Shown one piece after another: positions 28,983-41,200 of a stretch of 64,000 nucleotides of DNA (within the stretch, counting starts at the first letter, position 1; each line of letters starts with the position of its first letter). The notes below the pieces were generated by a model, which had not been told where the DNA came from, searched no databases, and saw only the letters and a list, made by a program, of their open reading frames with translations. The translations under genes were made by a program, and so were the position numbers. This DNA comes from Serratia plymuthica NBRC 102599 (GTDB taxonomy: Bacteria; Pseudomonadota; Gammaproteobacteria; Enterobacterales; Enterobacteriaceae): the NCBI RefSeq assembly GCF_001590925.1, contig NZ_BCTU01000013.1, positions 141,481-205,480 of the forward strand, written 5' to 3'.

Positions 28983-30188
28983 ATGACTCAATACGCTTCC
29001 CCGATTTTGACATCACTGCTTGATACTGACGCTTACAAGCTTCATATGCAGCAAGCCGTGTTCCATCGCTACCCCGCGATCAGCGTGGCGGCGGAATTTC
29101 GCTGTCGCGGTGATGAACTGCTGGGCGAATATGCCGACGAAATCCGTGCGCAAGTCGCTCTGATGAGCCAACTGGCGCTGACCGAGGCTGAGTTTGGCTA
29201 TCTTTCAGGGTTGCCGTTCTTCCGTCAGGACTACCTGAACTGGTTGCGTGATTTCCGCTATGACCCGCAGCAGGTTCAGATCGACAATAATGACGGCAGA
29301 CTGCATATCCGCATTGCCGGTCCGTGGCGCGAAGTGATTTTGTGGGAAGTCCCCCTGCTGGCGGTGATCAGCGAAGTGGTGCACCGTCACCGCTCGCCGC
29401 AGGTCACGCCGGACATGGCGGTAGCGCATCTGCGCAGCAAACTGGCGCAATTTAAAGCCGTGAGCGCCGATGTGGATATCTCCCGCTTCAAACTGATGGA
29501 TTTCGGCACCCGTCGCCGTTTCTCCAAAAGCGTGCAGCAGGCGATCGTCAGCACGCTGAAAAACGAATTCCCCTACCTGGTCGGTACCAGCAATTACGAT
29601 CTGGCGCATCAACTCGGCCTGACGCCGGTAGGCACCCAGGCGCATGAATGGTTCCAGGCGCATCAACAGATAAGCCCGGTGTTGGCCAACAGTCAACGAG
29701 CGGCATTGCAGGCCTGGTTGGACGAGTACCCGGACCAGCTCGGCATCGCGTTGACCGACTGCATCGCCATGGATGCCTTCCTGCGTGATTTCGGCCCGCA
29801 ATTCGCGCCGCGTTATCAGGGGCTGCGCCATGACTCCGGCGACCCGTTTGAATGGGGTGAAAAAGCCATCGCGCATTACCAGAAGCTGGGTATCGATCCG
29901 ATGAGCAAAACGCTGGTGTTCTCCGACAACCTGGATCTGGACAAGGCGCTGGCGCTTTATCGCCACTTCTATCAGCGCATCAACCTGGTGTTCGGCATCG
30001 GCACGCGTTTGACCTGCGACATTCCGGGCGTAAAACCACTGAATATCGTCATCAAACTGGTTGAATGCAAGGGCAAACCAGTGGCTAAACTGTCTGACAG
30101 CCCGGGCAAAACCATCTGTCAGGATCAGGCCTTCGTGAAGGCCTTGCGCAAAGCCTTCGATCTGCCGCTGGTGAAAAAAGCCAGCTAA
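28983..30188 (+). CDS. pncB: Nicotinate phosphoribosyltransferase
   Basis: PncB (401 residues, E. coli 400) makes nicotinate mononucleotide from nicotinate and PRPP with ATP hydrolysis, the entry of the Preiss-Handler salvage route to NAD. The N-terminal [15 protein letters not shown], the FGTRRRFS motif, the phosphorylated-histidine region ([23 protein letters not shown]) and [11 protein letters not shown] near residue 280 are conserved. No strong Shine-Dalgarno precedes the ATG at 28983, but the N-terminus matches the family. A terminator follows 26 bases after the stop. Confidence 0.97.
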   Translation: MTQYASPILTSLLDTDAYKLHMQQAVFHRYPAISVAAEFRCRGDELLGEYADEIRAQVALMSQLALTEAEFGYLSGLPFFRQDYLNWLRDFRYDPQQVQIDNNDGRLHIRIAGPWREVILWEVPLLAVISEVVHRHRSPQVTPDMAVAHLRSKLAQFKAVSADVDISRFKLMDFGTRRRFSKSVQQAIVSTLKNEFPYLVGTSNYDLAHQLGLTPVGTQAHEWFQAHQQISPVLANSQRAALQAWLDEYPDQLGIALTDCIAMDAFLRDFGPQFAPRYQGLRHDSGDPFEWGEKAIAHYQKLGIDPMSKTLVFSDNLDLDKALALYRHFYQRINLVFGIGTRLTCDIPGVKPLNIVIKLVECKGKPVAKLSDSPGKTICQDQAFVKALRKAFDLPLVKKAS

Positions 30189-30213
30189 GCGGCCATGCGT
30201 TGCAAACGCTAAT

Positions 30214-30246
30214 AAAGCCGGCTGAAAACTTCAGGCCGGCTTTTTT
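30214..30246 (+). terminator. pncB terminator
   Basis: AAAGCCGGC-TGAA pairs with TTCA-G-GCCGGCTTT around AAC, with one bulged G, followed by TTT. Confidence 0.93.
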
Positions 30247-30415
30247 CTTCTTTATAAGACGCTTTCCGCAGCCCCCTTTTCGCCCAGCCCCAAGAAATGT
30301 TGTTCCAATCCGGCGATTTCTGCTTGTGCTCTGCATCGCGGCAAGTAACATAGCACCATCCCCATATTGTTGGGTTTTAAGCTATTTCCAAATCAAATTA
30401 TAAAGAGAGAAATTT

Positions 30416-31816
30416 ATGAGCGTAGTGCCTGTAGTCGACGTACTGCAAGGTCGTGCTGCGGTTGACAGTGAAGTCACCGTACGCGGTTGGGTGCGTACCC
30501 GGAGAGATTCTAAAGCTGGTATCTCCTTCCTGGCCGTCTATGACGGTTCCTGCTTTGATCCGTTACAGGCCGTCGTTAATAATTCTCTGCCGAATTATCA
30601 GGATGAAGTGCTGCATCTGACTACCGGCTGCTCGATTGAAGTCACCGGCAAAGTCGTTGCCTCTCCGGGCGAAGGCCAGAGTTTCGAACTGCAAGCGACC
30701 GCCATCAAAGTGGTGGGTTGGGTTGACGATCCGGACACTTACCCGATGGCGGCCAAACGTCACAGCATCGAGTACCTGCGCGAGGTAGCTCACCTGCGTC
30801 CACGTACTAACCTGATCGGCGCCGTGGCCCGTGTGCGTCATACGCTGGCGCAAGCGATCCACCGTTTCTACCACGAGAACGGGTTCTTCTGGGTTTCCAC
30901 CCCGCTGATCACCGCTTCCGATACCGAAGGCGCCGGCGAAATGTTCCGGGTTTCAACGCTGGATCTGGAAAATCTGCCGCGCACCGATAAAGGCGCGGTT
31001 GATTTCAGCCAGGACTTTTTCGGCAAAGAAGCTTTCCTGACCGTTTCCGGCCAGTTGAACGGCGAAACTTACGCCTGTGCGTTGTCGAAAGTGTATACCT
31101 TTGGCCCCACCTTCCGCGCAGAGAACTCCAACACCAGCCGCCACCTGGCTGAGTTTTGGATGATCGAACCGGAAGTGGCGTTTGCCGACCTCGAAGACAT
31201 CGCCGAACTGGCGGAAAAAATGCTGAAGTATGTGTTCCAGGCCGTGTTGAACGAGCGTATGGATGACATGCAGTTCTTCGCCGAGCGTGTGGACAAAGAT
31301 GCAATTGAGCGTTTGAAGCGCTTTGTTTCTTCCGATTTCGCCCAGGTGGATTACACCGAAGCGGTGGAAATCCTGATCGCCTCCGGCCAAACCTTCGAAA
31401 ACCCGGTATCCTGGGGCATCGACCTGTCTTCCGAGCATGAGCGCTATCTGGCCGAGAAACACTTTAAAGCGCCGGTGGTGGTGAAGAACTACCCGAAAGA
31501 CATTAAAGCTTTCTATATGCGCATGAACGACGACGGCAAAACCGTTGCAGCCATGGACGTGCTGGCCCCAGGCATTGGCGAGATCATCGGCGGTGCCCAG
31601 CGTGAGGAACGTCTGGACGTCTTGGATCAGCGCCTGGATGCGATGGGCCTGAATAAAGAAGATTACTGGTGGTATCGTGATCTGCGTCGTTACGGCACCG
31701 TTCCTCATGCCGGTTTCGGTTTAGGTTTTGAGCGTTTAATCGCCTATGTGACCGGCGTGCAAAACGTGCGCGATGTCATTCCGTTCCCACGCACTCCGCG
31801 TAACGCAAGCTTTTAA
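30416..31816 (+). CDS. asnS: Asparaginyl-tRNA synthetase
   Basis: AsnRS (466 residues, the E. coli length) charges tRNA-Asn. The OB-fold anticodon-binding domain (1-115, with [12 protein letters not shown]) is followed by the class II catalytic core. Motif 2 is [21 protein letters not shown] (split here as [12 protein letters not shown] and AEFWMIEPE) and motif 3 is [15 protein letters not shown] near the end. AGAGAG precedes the ATG at 30416. It is a single-gene unit between pncB and the porin gene, as in E. coli. Confidence 0.98.
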   Translation: MSVVPVVDVLQGRAAVDSEVTVRGWVRTRRDSKAGISFLAVYDGSCFDPLQAVVNNSLPNYQDEVLHLTTGCSIEVTGKVVASPGEGQSFELQATAIKVVGWVDDPDTYPMAAKRHSIEYLREVAHLRPRTNLIGAVARVRHTLAQAIHRFYHENGFFWVSTPLITASDTEGAGEMFRVSTLDLENLPRTDKGAVDFSQDFFGKEAFLTVSGQLNGETYACALSKVYTFGPTFRAENSNTSRHLAEFWMIEPEVAFADLEDIAELAEKMLKYVFQAVLNERMDDMQFFAERVDKDAIERLKRFVSSDFAQVDYTEAVEILIASGQTFENPVSWGIDLSSEHERYLAEKHFKAPVVVKNYPKDIKAFYMRMNDDGKTVAAMDVLAPGIGEIIGGAQREERLDVLDQRLDAMGLNKEDYWWYRDLRRYGTVPHAGFGLGFERLIAYVTGVQNVRDVIPFPRTPRNASF

Positions 31817-31858
31817 TTAATCAGTCTAAACATTTCCAAATAATTTAGTTACAAAACC

Positions 31859-31889
31859 AAGGCCAGCTTTGCTGGCCTTTCGCATTTTC
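31859..31889 (+). terminator. asnS terminator
   Basis: AAGGCCAGC-TTT-GCTGGCCTT is a 9-base hairpin followed by TCGCATTTT. Confidence 0.88.
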
Positions 31890-31923
31890 TAATATTGACC
31901 CGCGTCACAAAGTTCCCTTAATA

Positions 31924-31993
31924 TTACATTTTGTTACACATACTTTCCTTTTGAAACCTCATTAGGACATTGGTAGCATTTTCGTTCTAGATT
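31924..31993 (+). promoter_or_regulatory. OmpR-binding region and promoter of the porin gene
   Basis: Three imperfect, roughly 19-20-base phased segments (TTACATTTTGTTACACAT, ACTTTCCTTTTGAAACC, ATTAGGACATTGGTAGC) resemble the OmpR boxes F1-F3 upstream of E. coli ompF. They are followed by a -10-like TAGATT (31988-31993) with no good -35, as expected for an OmpR-activated promoter. The leader of about 117 bases would carry any small-RNA target site. Confidence 0.7.
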
Positions 31994-32116
31994 AACCCGC
32001 CCACGAATGGAACACTGCGTGCAGACACAGGACGACACCAATCTATCTACAATAGTTCCAAAAGAATTATTGGCGGCAGTGGCAAAGGTGTCCGAATAAC
32101 ACCAATGAGGGTAATA

Positions 32117-33226
32117 ATGATGAAGCGCAACATTCTTGCAGTGGTAATCCCGGCTCTGTTAGCTGCTGGTGCAGCAAACGCAGCTGAAATCTACAACAAA
32201 GACGGCAACAAGCTGGATCTGTACGGCAAAGTTGACGGTCTGCACTACTTCTCCGACGACAAAGGCAATGACGGCGACCAGACCTATGTTCGTTTCGGCT
32301 TCAAAGGTGAAACCCAGATTACTGACCAACTGACCGGTTACGGCCAGTGGGAATACAACGTTCAGGCTAACCACGCTGAATCTCAAGGCACCGAAGGCAC
32401 CAAGACTCGTCTGGGCTTCGCAGGTCTGAAATTTGCTGACTACGGTTCATTCGACTACGGCCGTAACTACGGCGTACTGTACGACGTGGAAGGCTGGACA
32501 GATATGCTGCCAGAGTTCGGCGGCGATACTTACACCGTTACCGACAACTTCATGACTGGCCGTACCAACGGCGTTGCTACTTACCGTAACAACAACTTCT
32601 TCGGTCTGGTTGATGGTCTGAACTTCGCTGTTCAGTACCAGGGTAAAAACGAAAACGACAGCCGTGCTCTGAAGAAACAAAACGGCGACGGTTGGGGCCT
32701 GTCTTCTACTTATGACATCGGCGAAGGCGTAAGCTTCGGTGCTGCATACGCGTCTTCTGACCGTACTGACAAACAAACCAACGACTCTACCGCTAAAGGC
32801 GACAAAGCTGATGCGTGGACCGTGGGCGCTAAATACGACGCGAACAACGTCTATCTGGCAGCCATGTACTCCGAAACCCGTAACATGACACCATACGGTG
32901 ATTATGATACCGCTATCGCTGACAAAACCCAGAACTTCGAAGTGACTGCACAGTACCAGTTCGACTTCGGTCTGCGTCCAGAAGTGTCTTACCTGCAGTC
33001 TAAAGGTAAAAACCTGGCTGGCCGTACCGCACATGGTTCTAGCTTCGGCGGCGGCGATGCCGACCTGGTTAAATATGTTTCTGTTGGTACCACTTACTAC
33101 TTCAACAAAAACATGTCCACCTATGTTGATTACAAAATCAACCTGCTGGACGACAACGAGTTCACTAAAGCCACTGGCACCGCTACCGATGATATCGTAG
33201 GTGTTGGTCTGGTTTACCAGTTCTAA
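32117..33226 (+). CDS. ompF: OmpF-type general porin
   Basis: This 369-residue precursor has a signal peptide (about 1-22, [22 protein letters not shown]) and a 16-strand trimeric porin barrel. [23 protein letters not shown] starts the mature protein in two steps ([17 protein letters not shown], then DGLHYF), and the PEFGGD constriction-loop L3 motif lies near residue 135. It ends in the outer-membrane signature VGLVYQF. GAGGGTAATAATG is the same ribosome site as E. coli ompF, so I start at 32117 rather than 12 bases upstream. Sequence alone is intermediate between OmpF and OmpC; position between asnS and aspC favours ompF. Confidence 0.93.
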   Translation: MMKRNILAVVIPALLAAGAANAAEIYNKDGNKLDLYGKVDGLHYFSDDKGNDGDQTYVRFGFKGETQITDQLTGYGQWEYNVQANHAESQGTEGTKTRLGFAGLKFADYGSFDYGRNYGVLYDVEGWTDMLPEFGGDTYTVTDNFMTGRTNGVATYRNNNFFGLVDGLNFAVQYQGKNENDSRALKKQNGDGWGLSSTYDIGEGVSFGAAYASSDRTDKQTNDSTAKGDKADAWTVGAKYDANNVYLAAMYSETRNMTPYGDYDTAIADKTQNFEVTAQYQFDFGLRPEVSYLQSKGKNLAGRTAHGSSFGGGDADLVKYVSVGTTYYFNKNMSTYVDYKINLLDDNEFTKATGTATDDIVGVGLVYQF

Positions 33227-33265
33227 GTTGTCACACTTGACGGCGGTTCACCGTCGGCTGAGTTA

Positions 33266-33295
33266 AAACAGGGCTTCGGCCCTGTTTTTGTTTTT
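33266..33295 (+). terminator. Porin gene terminator
   Basis: AAACAGGGC-TTCG-GCCCTGTTT with a stable UUCG tetraloop is followed by TTGTTTTT. A second small hairpin (GACGG-N7-CCGTC) precedes it. Confidence 0.95.
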
Positions 33296-33469
33296 GTGCC
33301 GCGAGTAACTTTTTATTCTGCCAACGTCCCCTTCTCCCTCATTTTTTATGCTGAACCTGCCCCCTTCACAAGATCGATGTGTTTTTCTCGCAAACGGTTG
33401 GCAAAGCGCATAACTGGCGCTACCCTGATGCTTCTGTCTGCTTAACTCCGAGCCATGGAAGCACCTGAC

Positions 33470-34660
33470 ATGTTTGAAAAAATCACTGCTGCACCCGCCG
33501 ATCCAATCCTGGGTCTGACCGACATTTTCCGCGCGGACGCCCGCCCTAATAAGATCAACTTAGGGATTGGCGTTTACAAAGATGAAACCGGCAAAACCCC
33601 GGTACTGACCAGCGTGAAAAAAGCTGAGCAATATCTGCTGGAAAATGAAACCACCAAAAACTATCTCGGCATTGAAGGCATCCCGGCGTTCGCCACCTGC
33701 ACGCAAGAGCTGCTGTTCGGCAAACAAAGCCCAATCATCGCCGACAAGCGTGCACGCACTGCGCAAACGCCTGGTGGTACCGGCGGCCTGCGTGTGGCAG
33801 CAGACTTTATCGCCAACCAGACCACCGCAAAACGCATCTGGATCAGCAACCCAAGCTGGCCGAACCACAAAAACGTGTTCAGCGCCGTTGGTCTGGAAGT
33901 CCTGGAATACGCCTACTACGATGCCGCCAACCATTCGCTGGATTTCGATGGCCTGCTGAACAGCCTGAAACAAGCTCAGGCCGGCGATGTGGTGCTGTTC
34001 CACGGCTGCTGCCATAACCCGACCGGCATCGACCCTACCGCCGAGCAGTGGGCCCAATTGGCTGAGCTGTCCGTCGCCAACGGCTGGTTGCCGCTGTTCG
34101 ACTTCGCCTACCAGGGCTTTGCGAAGGGATTGGAAGAAGATGCACAGGGCCTGCGTATTTTCGCCGCCAAGCATCAGGAACTGATCGTCGCCAGTTCGTA
34201 CTCGAAGAACTTCGGCCTGTACAATGAACGCGTCGGTGCCTGCACGATCGTAGCCGCCGATGCGGAAACCGCAGATCGCGCCTTCAGCCAGGTGAAAGCC
34301 GCTATTCGTGCCAACTACTCCAACCCACCGTCGCACGGCGCCGCCGTCGTGGCGACCATCTTGGGCGACGATGCGCTGCGTGCCTTGTGGGAACAGGAAC
34401 TGACCGATATGCGTCAGCGTATCCATCGCATGCGTCAGTTGTTCGTCAATACGCTGCAAGAGAAAGGCGCAGAGCAGGACTTCAGCTTTATCATCAACCA
34501 GAACGGTATGTTCTCGTTCAGCGGGTTGAGTAAAGAGCAGGTGCTGCGCCTGCGCGAAGAGTTTGGCGTTTATGCCGTCAACTCCGGTCGCGTTAACGTT
34601 GCGGGCATGACGCCGGACAATATGGCGCCGCTGTGCGAGGCCATCGTCGCCGTGCTGTAA
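33470..34660 (+). CDS. aspC: Aspartate aminotransferase
   Basis: AspC (396 residues, the E. coli length) interconverts aspartate and 2-oxoglutarate with oxaloacetate and glutamate, using pyridoxal phosphate. The Schiff-base lysine lies in [24 protein letters not shown], the [12 protein letters not shown] cofactor-binding segment and the substrate-binding arginine near the C-terminus (SGRVNVAG) are present. [16 protein letters not shown] at 33470 is the family start and is preceded by GGAAG; an in-frame ATG 15 bases earlier is not used. It has its own promoter region of about 240 bases after the porin terminator. Confidence 0.98.
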   Translation: MFEKITAAPADPILGLTDIFRADARPNKINLGIGVYKDETGKTPVLTSVKKAEQYLLENETTKNYLGIEGIPAFATCTQELLFGKQSPIIADKRARTAQTPGGTGGLRVAADFIANQTTAKRIWISNPSWPNHKNVFSAVGLEVLEYAYYDAANHSLDFDGLLNSLKQAQAGDVVLFHGCCHNPTGIDPTAEQWAQLAELSVANGWLPLFDFAYQGFAKGLEEDAQGLRIFAAKHQELIVASSYSKNFGLYNERVGACTIVAADAETADRAFSQVKAAIRANYSNPPSHGAAVVATILGDDALRALWEQELTDMRQRIHRMRQLFVNTLQEKGAEQDFSFIINQNGMFSFSGLSKEQVLRLREEFGVYAVNSGRVNVAGMTPDNMAPLCEAIVAVL

Positions 34661-34682
34661 CCCATTGCAATGCAAATAGCAA

Positions 34683-34710
34683 AAGGGGCGCTCAAAGCGC
34701 CCCTTAGTTA
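34683..34710. terminator. Bidirectional terminator between aspC and gloC
   Basis: AAGGGGCGCT-CAA-AGCGCCCCTT is a perfect 10-base hairpin between convergent genes. The minus-strand side is followed by TTGCTATTT and the plus-strand side by AGTTATTTC. Confidence 0.85.
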
Positions 34711-34729
34711 TTTCTGCCGGGAAATAACC

Positions 34730-35377
34730 TTACCAGATAGCCGGCTCTTCACGCAGGAACGGGTTAGTTTCACGCTCTTGGCCAAAAGTGGACATTGGCC
34801 CATGACCTGGGATAAACGCCATGTCATCGCCCTGCGGCAACAGCTTGGTACGAATAGAGTTAATCAGCGCCTGATGATCGCCACGCGGGAAATCGCTGCG
34901 CCCGACACCACCGTTAAACAGCACGTCGCCCACCAACGCCAGCCGCGCCTTTTGATTAATAAAGACGATATGGCCAGGGGTATGGCCAGGGCAATGCAAC
35001 ACGTCGAACGTCATCTCGCCCACCTGCACCTTGTCGCCTTCTTGCAGCCATTGGGTCGGCGTCAGCGGCGCACACTCTTCCAGCCCAAACATCCGGCTCT
35101 GTGCCGGCAGACCGTCCAGCCAGAAAGCGTCTTCCTTATCCGGGCCGTAAATCGGCACCTGATAATGCTCAGCCAGTTCCGCCGCGGCACCTACGTGATC
35201 GAGATGGCCGTGCGTCAGCAGGATCTGCGTGATCGTCACGCCCTGCTTCGCCACTTCGGCCTTCAATTTTTCTGCCTCGCCGCCGGGATCGACCAATGCC
35301 GCCTGCTGCGTGCTCTCACACCAGATCAGGCTACAATTTTGACTGAAGGCGGTAACGGGAATAATTTGGTATTTCAT
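34730..35377 (-). CDS. gloC: Hydroxyacylglutathione hydrolase GloC
   Basis: GloC (YcbL, 215 residues) is a type II glyoxalase of the metallo-beta-lactamase fold that hydrolyses S-lactoylglutathione. The metal ligands are visible in THGHLDH (55-61), in [10 protein letters not shown] (about 130), in VGDVLF and in IPGHGP near the end. [15 protein letters not shown] at 35377 matches E. coli; the frame continues nine codons upstream. It lies 65 bases downstream of mepK on the same strand. Confidence 0.96.
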   Translation of the reverse strand: MKYQIIPVTAFSQNCSLIWCESTQQAALVDPGGEAEKLKAEVAKQGVTITQILLTHGHLDHVGAAAELAEHYQVPIYGPDKEDAFWLDGLPAQSRMFGLEECAPLTPTQWLQEGDKVQVGEMTFDVLHCPGHTPGHIVFINQKARLALVGDVLFNGGVGRSDFPRGDHQALINSIRTKLLPQGDDMAFIPGHGPMSTFGQERETNPFLREEPAIW

Positions 35378-35442
35378 AAGGCTCCAACGACAACAGCGCC
35401 ACACCCTCGCGGGCTGGCGCTATTCACTATGGTGCACAGCGA

Positions 35443-35991
35443 CTACCAGGTCCGCACCGGGCCGGTATCGATGTGTACAAAGTTGCTACGTGGGTAATAT
35501 CCTACACCACCACCGCGCATTTTTAACGCCGCTTTACGGATATTACTCAATTGGATGCCTTCGATATGGAAGTCCATCGCCTGGCCTTTGGTGTGATAGC
35601 TGTGCTTGGCCACACCGCGGCTGCGCTCACGCAGCTCATTGTTGGTATCCAGGGAGCGGTAACCTGAAACCAACTGCACCGGCTTGTTGGTACCCAACAG
35701 ACCTTGCAGACGGTAGAGCTGATCAAACAGGCGGGGATCGATCGGCTTAATCTTGTTGGCGCGATAATCACGGAAAAGATGATTAAGACGAACCAGCTCG
35801 TCTTTATTGTACCCCTTCCCATCAAAGAATTCGGCCTTCAACGTTTCGCCCGTATGCATGTTATTTACGACCAGAATGCGTGGGCGTGAAGTAGAAAGAC
35901 TGGCAAAAGCCTGCCCTGGAAGCAGGGCTATACCCATGGCGGCGCTACCTAACGCCAGCCATTTGCGGCGATGATGATCAATTTTGTCCAT
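35443..35991 (-). CDS. mepK: Murein endopeptidase MepK (YcbK)
   Basis: MepK (182 residues, same as E. coli) is an exported M15-type (DUF882) peptidoglycan hydrolase shown in E. coli to cleave meso-DAP-meso-DAP 3-3 cross-links. The N-terminus DHHRRKWLALGSAAMGIALLP has the twin-arginine pattern for Tat export. The zinc-site motifs SGYRS, SYHTKGQAMDFH and FVHIDTGP are complete. The ATG at 35991 gives the E. coli N-terminus, although no strong Shine-Dalgarno precedes it. Its upstream neighbour ldtD makes the bond that MepK cuts. The gap to ldtD holds a perfect 8-base hairpin (36100-36126). Confidence 0.94.
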   Translation of the reverse strand: MDKIDHHRRKWLALGSAAMGIALLPGQAFASLSTSRPRILVVNNMHTGETLKAEFFDGKGYNKDELVRLNHLFRDYRANKIKPIDPRLFDQLYRLQGLLGTNKPVQLVSGYRSLDTNNELRERSRGVAKHSYHTKGQAMDFHIEGIQLSNIRKAALKMRGGGVGYYPRSNFVHIDTGPVRTW

Positions 35992-36172
35992 GTTTCTGTT
36001 AAACCCGGCAAGAATATCAAAATATATGCACAAAACAGCGCACTGCCCGAACCATAACCGCCCACACAGCCTGAGTCAACCCGTGATGTCCCGCGGTTTG
36101 CAGGCACCCACTGAATGAGTGCCTGCATCATGATCCGATATTCAGACCGTTATTTATTTATAATTACTGCAT

Positions 36173-38014
36173 TTATTGCATTAATTTTTCGGCCTGAGCC
36201 AAAATTTGTGCACCCGATCTCACCGTATCATCGTAATTGTAAATATCTGTACGAAATTGTGGCTTTCCATCATCAGAAACCCAGGCGGTTAAATAATACA
36301 ATTTAACCGGAATATGCTGACGTATATTTACGTAGGTGGTATTTCCCCCTTTAAGGGTGGAGGAAACGCGGGTATTGTTCCAGCCGGCATCTTGCAGCAG
36401 CATATTAGCCAAATCAGATGCCTTGTTAACGCGCACGCAACCGGAACTCAGGGCACGAATATCTTTCTGGAACAGATTGTGGTTCGGTGTATCGTGCAGA
36501 TAGATAGCATCCGAGCTAGGCATGTTGAATTTGAAACGCCCCAGCGAGTTGGTGGCGCCCGGTGCCTGACGAATGCGGTATGGGAAATTACGCGCAGACA
36601 CCATGTTCCAGTCAATCATCGCCGGATTAATGACTTCAGCGTCATTGCTCCAGCCGGAAAGCACGGTATAGCCGTGTTTCTGGAAATAGCTGCCGTCACG
36701 CATTGCCTTTGGCACAATATCTTCGCGTACCAGCGTAGTCGGCACATTCCACGGCGGGTTGACCACGACGTTGTTCAGCGCACTGTTCATCAGCGGCGTC
36801 TTGCGGCTAGGCCGACCGACGATAACCCGTGAGGAAAGTACTTCATTGCCGTTCTGGTAGTAAGTCAGAGAGTAATTGGGAATGTTAACCATGATCCCGG
36901 TGTCGACGTAGCCAGGGAGGATGCGCAAACGCTGGATATTCAATGCCAACAGCGAAGCGCGCGTTTGCGGCGACACGTTGAGCCATTCGCGGGTACGGGC
37001 GCCAATCACGCCGTCAGCGGTCAAACCTTGCCATTTCTGGAAGCGTTTAACGCCTTCGACCAGATCGGGGGTATAAGCGTTATCAGTGACGGTCACCGGG
37101 CCGGCAGGCTGCTGGGCGAATGGCGATTCCGGCGATGCAGTAAGATCTTTTACCGGAGCGGCAGACGGGCTGATAACCACACTTTTGCTCTCGCGGCTTT
37201 TCTCTTCATCGACTGACAAGCCGCCATCGTCCGGTTCATTGCGCGAGCCGGTCAGTACCGCAGGCGGCTCCTGCGTTTGCACCGATGCTGCGGTAGTGGT
37301 CAGCATGCCATTGCGCGCCAGGATCTCACGCAGGGCGGCAATGTCGCTGCTCAGTTGATCGGGGCGCAAGCTCGGACCGTTAGCCATCTGCGGCCATGGA
37401 CGGTTGTCGGCCAGCATGTCGCGCAGCGCCTGATGCATCTTGGCATATTGCGGGTGCTGCGGCGCCAGCTTGGTGACATAAGCCAATGTCTTGCCCTGAC
37501 GCACCGCCAGTTGCCATTGATTAATCACCGCATTAGGCGGCAGGCCGAGCTTGTAGGGAATATTGCTATACAGCCAGCTGTTACCGTTGGCGCCGATGGC
37601 TGAAACGAACTGCAAATACCCCAGCATAGCATCAGACAGAACAACGTCGCGCGCTACGCCGCTAATCGCCGGATTGGTCAGCAGCTTCACCCATTGGGTA
37701 AACTGCGGCTGCACGCCGGACATGGCCAGCTCGGCCAACTGCTGCTGGAACTGCTGAATCGCCTCGCGATCCTGCCACATCAGTTGCATCCGGTTAGCGG
37801 CGTACAAAGGAGCCAGCGTTGAAAGATAGTGCGGTGTCATTCCTTTCGGCAATGCCGCCAATAATTCCGAACGGCTTTGCGCAACTGACATGCCGGATGA
37901 CGCTACCGGAAACGCAGGCACGGTTGCCCATGCGGGTAACGACGACGCAAGTCCAGATGCGATTGCGCAGCTCAGCGCCAGACGCCGTAAAGTGTTTCCA
38001 TTTTTAAGCAACAT
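36173..38014 (-). CDS. ldtD: L,D-transpeptidase LdtD (YcbB)
   Basis: LdtD (613 residues, E. coli 615) forms 3-3 peptidoglycan cross-links and gives beta-lactam tolerance. A signal peptide (about 1-30, ending AWA) is followed by a helical scaffold domain. A peptidoglycan-binding motif (about 310-360, [20 protein letters not shown]) and the YkuD catalytic domain (about 375-560) follow. The nucleophile Cys526 lies in the HDTPN...SSGCVRVN motif. A low-complexity linker (about 240-305) is variable. In E. coli it is induced by Cpx envelope stress. Confidence 0.97.
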   Translation of the reverse strand: MLLKNGNTLRRLALSCAIASGLASSLPAWATVPAFPVASSGMSVAQSRSELLAALPKGMTPHYLSTLAPLYAANRMQLMWQDREAIQQFQQQLAELAMSGVQPQFTQWVKLLTNPAISGVARDVVLSDAMLGYLQFVSAIGANGNSWLYSNIPYKLGLPPNAVINQWQLAVRQGKTLAYVTKLAPQHPQYAKMHQALRDMLADNRPWPQMANGPSLRPDQLSSDIAALREILARNGMLTTTAASVQTQEPPAVLTGSRNEPDDGGLSVDEEKSRESKSVVISPSAAPVKDLTASPESPFAQQPAGPVTVTDNAYTPDLVEGVKRFQKWQGLTADGVIGARTREWLNVSPQTRASLLALNIQRLRILPGYVDTGIMVNIPNYSLTYYQNGNEVLSSRVIVGRPSRKTPLMNSALNNVVVNPPWNVPTTLVREDIVPKAMRDGSYFQKHGYTVLSGWSNDAEVINPAMIDWNMVSARNFPYRIRQAPGATNSLGRFKFNMPSSDAIYLHDTPNHNLFQKDIRALSSGCVRVNKASDLANMLLQDAGWNNTRVSSTLKGGNTTYVNIRQHIPVKLYYLTAWVSDDGKPQFRTDIYNYDDTVRSGAQILAQAEKLMQ

Positions 38015-38180
38015 CCATTGCCCCCTGTATGCTCACAAAAAATACATCAAAAACCGCTTGTTAATTTCAGTATACGAACAGAAAGGCCATTTTGCCCTTG
38101 GACGCCGCTAATAACTGTTATGCCATTAAGCTACCCGGTTTTTAGCGGATAAAAAAGCAGGACTATCATCCATGCACACA

Positions 38181-38210
38181 AAAAAATAGCCACCCCAGGG
38201 CGGCTATTTT
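38181..38210 (-). terminator. muk operon terminator
   Basis: On the minus strand AAAATAGCC pairs with GGCTATTTT around a 10-base GC-rich loop and is followed by further T residues. It lies just downstream of the mukB stop. Confidence 0.9.
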
Positions 38211-38237
38211 CAGATTATTAGCGGACTTTTTTGCGTT

Positions 38238-41200
38238 TTACGGCGTTTCTACCGCAGCAGTGCCCGGTGCAGGCAGCTCATTGGCGAAACCGCGCAGCCC
38301 CACTACATGCACGTGCTCATGGTTCTGGAACACCTTACGCACCAGCTTATAAGTGGTGCCTTTTTCCGGGCTGATGTTTTCCGGCGCAGCGATAATCAGC
38401 TGCATTTCCAGACGATCGCACAGCTCGAACAGCGTTGCGATGGACTTGGCGTCCAGTCGCGCCGCTTCATCGAGGAACAGCAAGCGGCAAGGTGAGATAT
38501 CCTTGCCACGCAGGCGGCGTGACTCCTCTTCCCAGCTCTGCACCACCATCACCAGAATCGACATCCCGGTCCCTATCGCTTCCCCGGTAGACAACGCGCC
38601 GCTCTCGGCACGCAGCCAACCGTCAGAGCCGCGGAACACTTCCACTTCCAGCTCCAGATAGTTACGGTAATCCAGCAGCTCTTCGCCGATAGTCTGCGGC
38701 GTGCGTTGCCCCATATCAATCTGCGGGTTCAGGCGCTGATACAGCTTGGCCAGAGCTTCAGAGAAGGTCAGACGGTTGCTGTTGAACAGATCCTGATGCT
38801 GCTCCCTCTGCTCGGCCAGCACGTCCAGCAGCGTCGCATGCGCTTCGCGCACGTTGACGTTCAGCCGCACGCTCTTCACCTGGCCGAAAGACACCGCCTG
38901 CAGACCCTGGTTGAGCATGCGGATGCGGTTCTGTTCACGCTGGATGGTTTTGCGGATGATATTCGCCACGCTCTTGGAACTGATCGCCAGCTTCTGCTCA
39001 CGCGCGGTCAGTTCTTCGGTCAGGCGACCCAGCTCGATTTCCATCTGTTCGATGGCCTCAACCGGGTCATCGGTACGAATGATATCCTGGCGGATACGCT
39101 CGCGCAGATGCTGATACACCGCGATATAGAACTGAATCTTGCGTTCCGGGCGTTTTGGATCTTCCGACAAGCGCAGAACGTCGCGCAGATGTTCGTTATC
39201 CGACACAGCCAGACGCAACGCACCAAGCGCCTTATCCGACATCGAGCGCAGCTCGTCACCGTCCATATAAGCCAGTTCGCGACGGTGCAGACGGCGTTCA
39301 ACGCCGTTGTCTTTCACCATGCGCATAACCGCACACCAACCCGCCTTGGCGGTCACCACCTGCTCACGCAGTTGGTAATAGTCGCGCTCCAGCTTGCGCA
39401 GTTTCTTCTGCAGGCTGTCCATTTCCGCTTCGCAGAAGGTCAGCTGTTTTTCCAGCTGGTTACGGCGCGCACGGTTGGTACTCAGCGCCGCATGCAACTC
39501 GTCACGACGCGCTCGTGCACGCGCTTCGGCGTTGGCATCCGCCTGCACGCCAATGTCCACCAGTTCCTGGCTCAGCTCTTTCAGCATATCGCGCTTGGCG
39601 TCATAGGAGCTTTTCAGCGATGCCAGTACCTGGCTGTACTGGGTAAATTGGGTTTGATACTGACGCAGTTGCTCACGGGCGCGGGTACGTTCCGCTTCCG
39701 CATGCTCCAGACGCTGGCGCAGCTTGTCGTTAAGATCGTTGTTGGCGTTCTGCATGCCGGCCGAGTCGGTATAACCAAAGTGCGCACGACGCTGCACCAC
39801 TTCGATCAAAGCAAACGCCTGCTGCTTGGCCTGGCGCTGTACGCTCTGCGCCTGGGTGTAATCCTGCTGCAGCTGTTCATGCTGCTGCGGATCGCTTTGC
39901 AACACCGACAACAAGGGTTCCAGCTTGGTCAGGGAAACGCCGTGTTGCTGAATATGGCGCGCAGCATCCTGCGCCTCTTCAAGCTCTTCGCGGATCTCTT
40001 CCACCCGGTCCTGCAGGGTATCGTCATTCAGCAGTGACACCAATGGCATCAGGCGGTTGAGCGCCGAGATGCCCTCTTTCGCCTGATCGTACTGCTGCCG
40101 CTGCTGCTGGTTTTGCGCTTCATGGTTGTTCAGCGCACGCTCGATTTCACCGCGACGGGAATTGAGGCCACGGATTTCCGCTTCCGGGTCGGCATCAAAC
40201 GCCACCGCCAGATGGGAGCCGATAAAGCGACTGAAAGCCTGATGCGAACGCTGGGTCTTTTGCACGTCGAATGACAGCGTCGCGTAGCGCTCAGCCAGAG
40301 TTTCACGCTCGGCATGCAGCACTTCCAGACGGTTTTCACGCGCGGCGCGGCCAAACAGCGGCACTTCCGGGTAACGCGAATAACGCCACTGACGATCGGC
40401 GGTTTTCACCAATACCGCCCTGTCCTGCTCTTCGACGGCGAACACGCTGTCATCGAAAGACTGCGGATCCCCTTCGATCAGATAGAGATCTTCCGGGCAA
40501 TCTTCGAGACCTTCCAGCATCTCGCGCACCAGCGACAGATCCGGCACCACGATCGCGTGGCGCGATGGGCCGTACAGCGCCGAGAAGTAAGGCGCATCGT
40601 CGATGGTGACATCGTCGTAGATTTCAGAGAGCAGCACACCGCCAAAACGTTCGGCCAACGTCACCAGACGCTGATCTTCGGCACCGCCAGGCTGGCTAAG
40701 GCGTTCGATTTGCGCTTCAACTTCACGCTTGCGGGCAGCCACTTCGTCGCGCTCAACGGTGGTTTCACGTTCACGCTCCAGCAGTTGCTGCATGAACTCG
40801 GTCACCTGCTGGCTGCTTTCCAGTTCTTCACCGCTCTGCTCGCTAAGCTGGCTCAGGGAGTCCTGTGCCGCCAACCAGACGGGCGCGCGGGCGGTCAGCT
40901 CGCGGATACGCTGCTGGATCTGCTCCAGTTCCTGACGCATTTCCATTCGGCGCTCGCCGGCGTCGCTGACGCTCTGCGACAGTGACTCCAGACGTTCTTC
41001 CAACTCTTGCAACAGCGCATCGAGATCGTCCGGCTGATACTCCTGACCGTGGCGCTTGCAGAACTCCTGCAGCAGACGCTCGGCATCTTGTTGGGAGCGC
41101 AGACGTTGTTCCAGTTCGCTCAGGCGCATGCGCAGCGGCTGCACGCGTTCGGCAAGGTGCTGCTGCGAAGGCCAATCGCGCAACAATTCGCGCGCGCATT

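Noticed and set aside
37081..37110. GTGACGGTCAC inside ldtD as a possible matS site for MatP
   Set aside because: The half-sites are right but the spacer is one base instead of three, giving 11 bases rather than 13, and it lies within a coding region.
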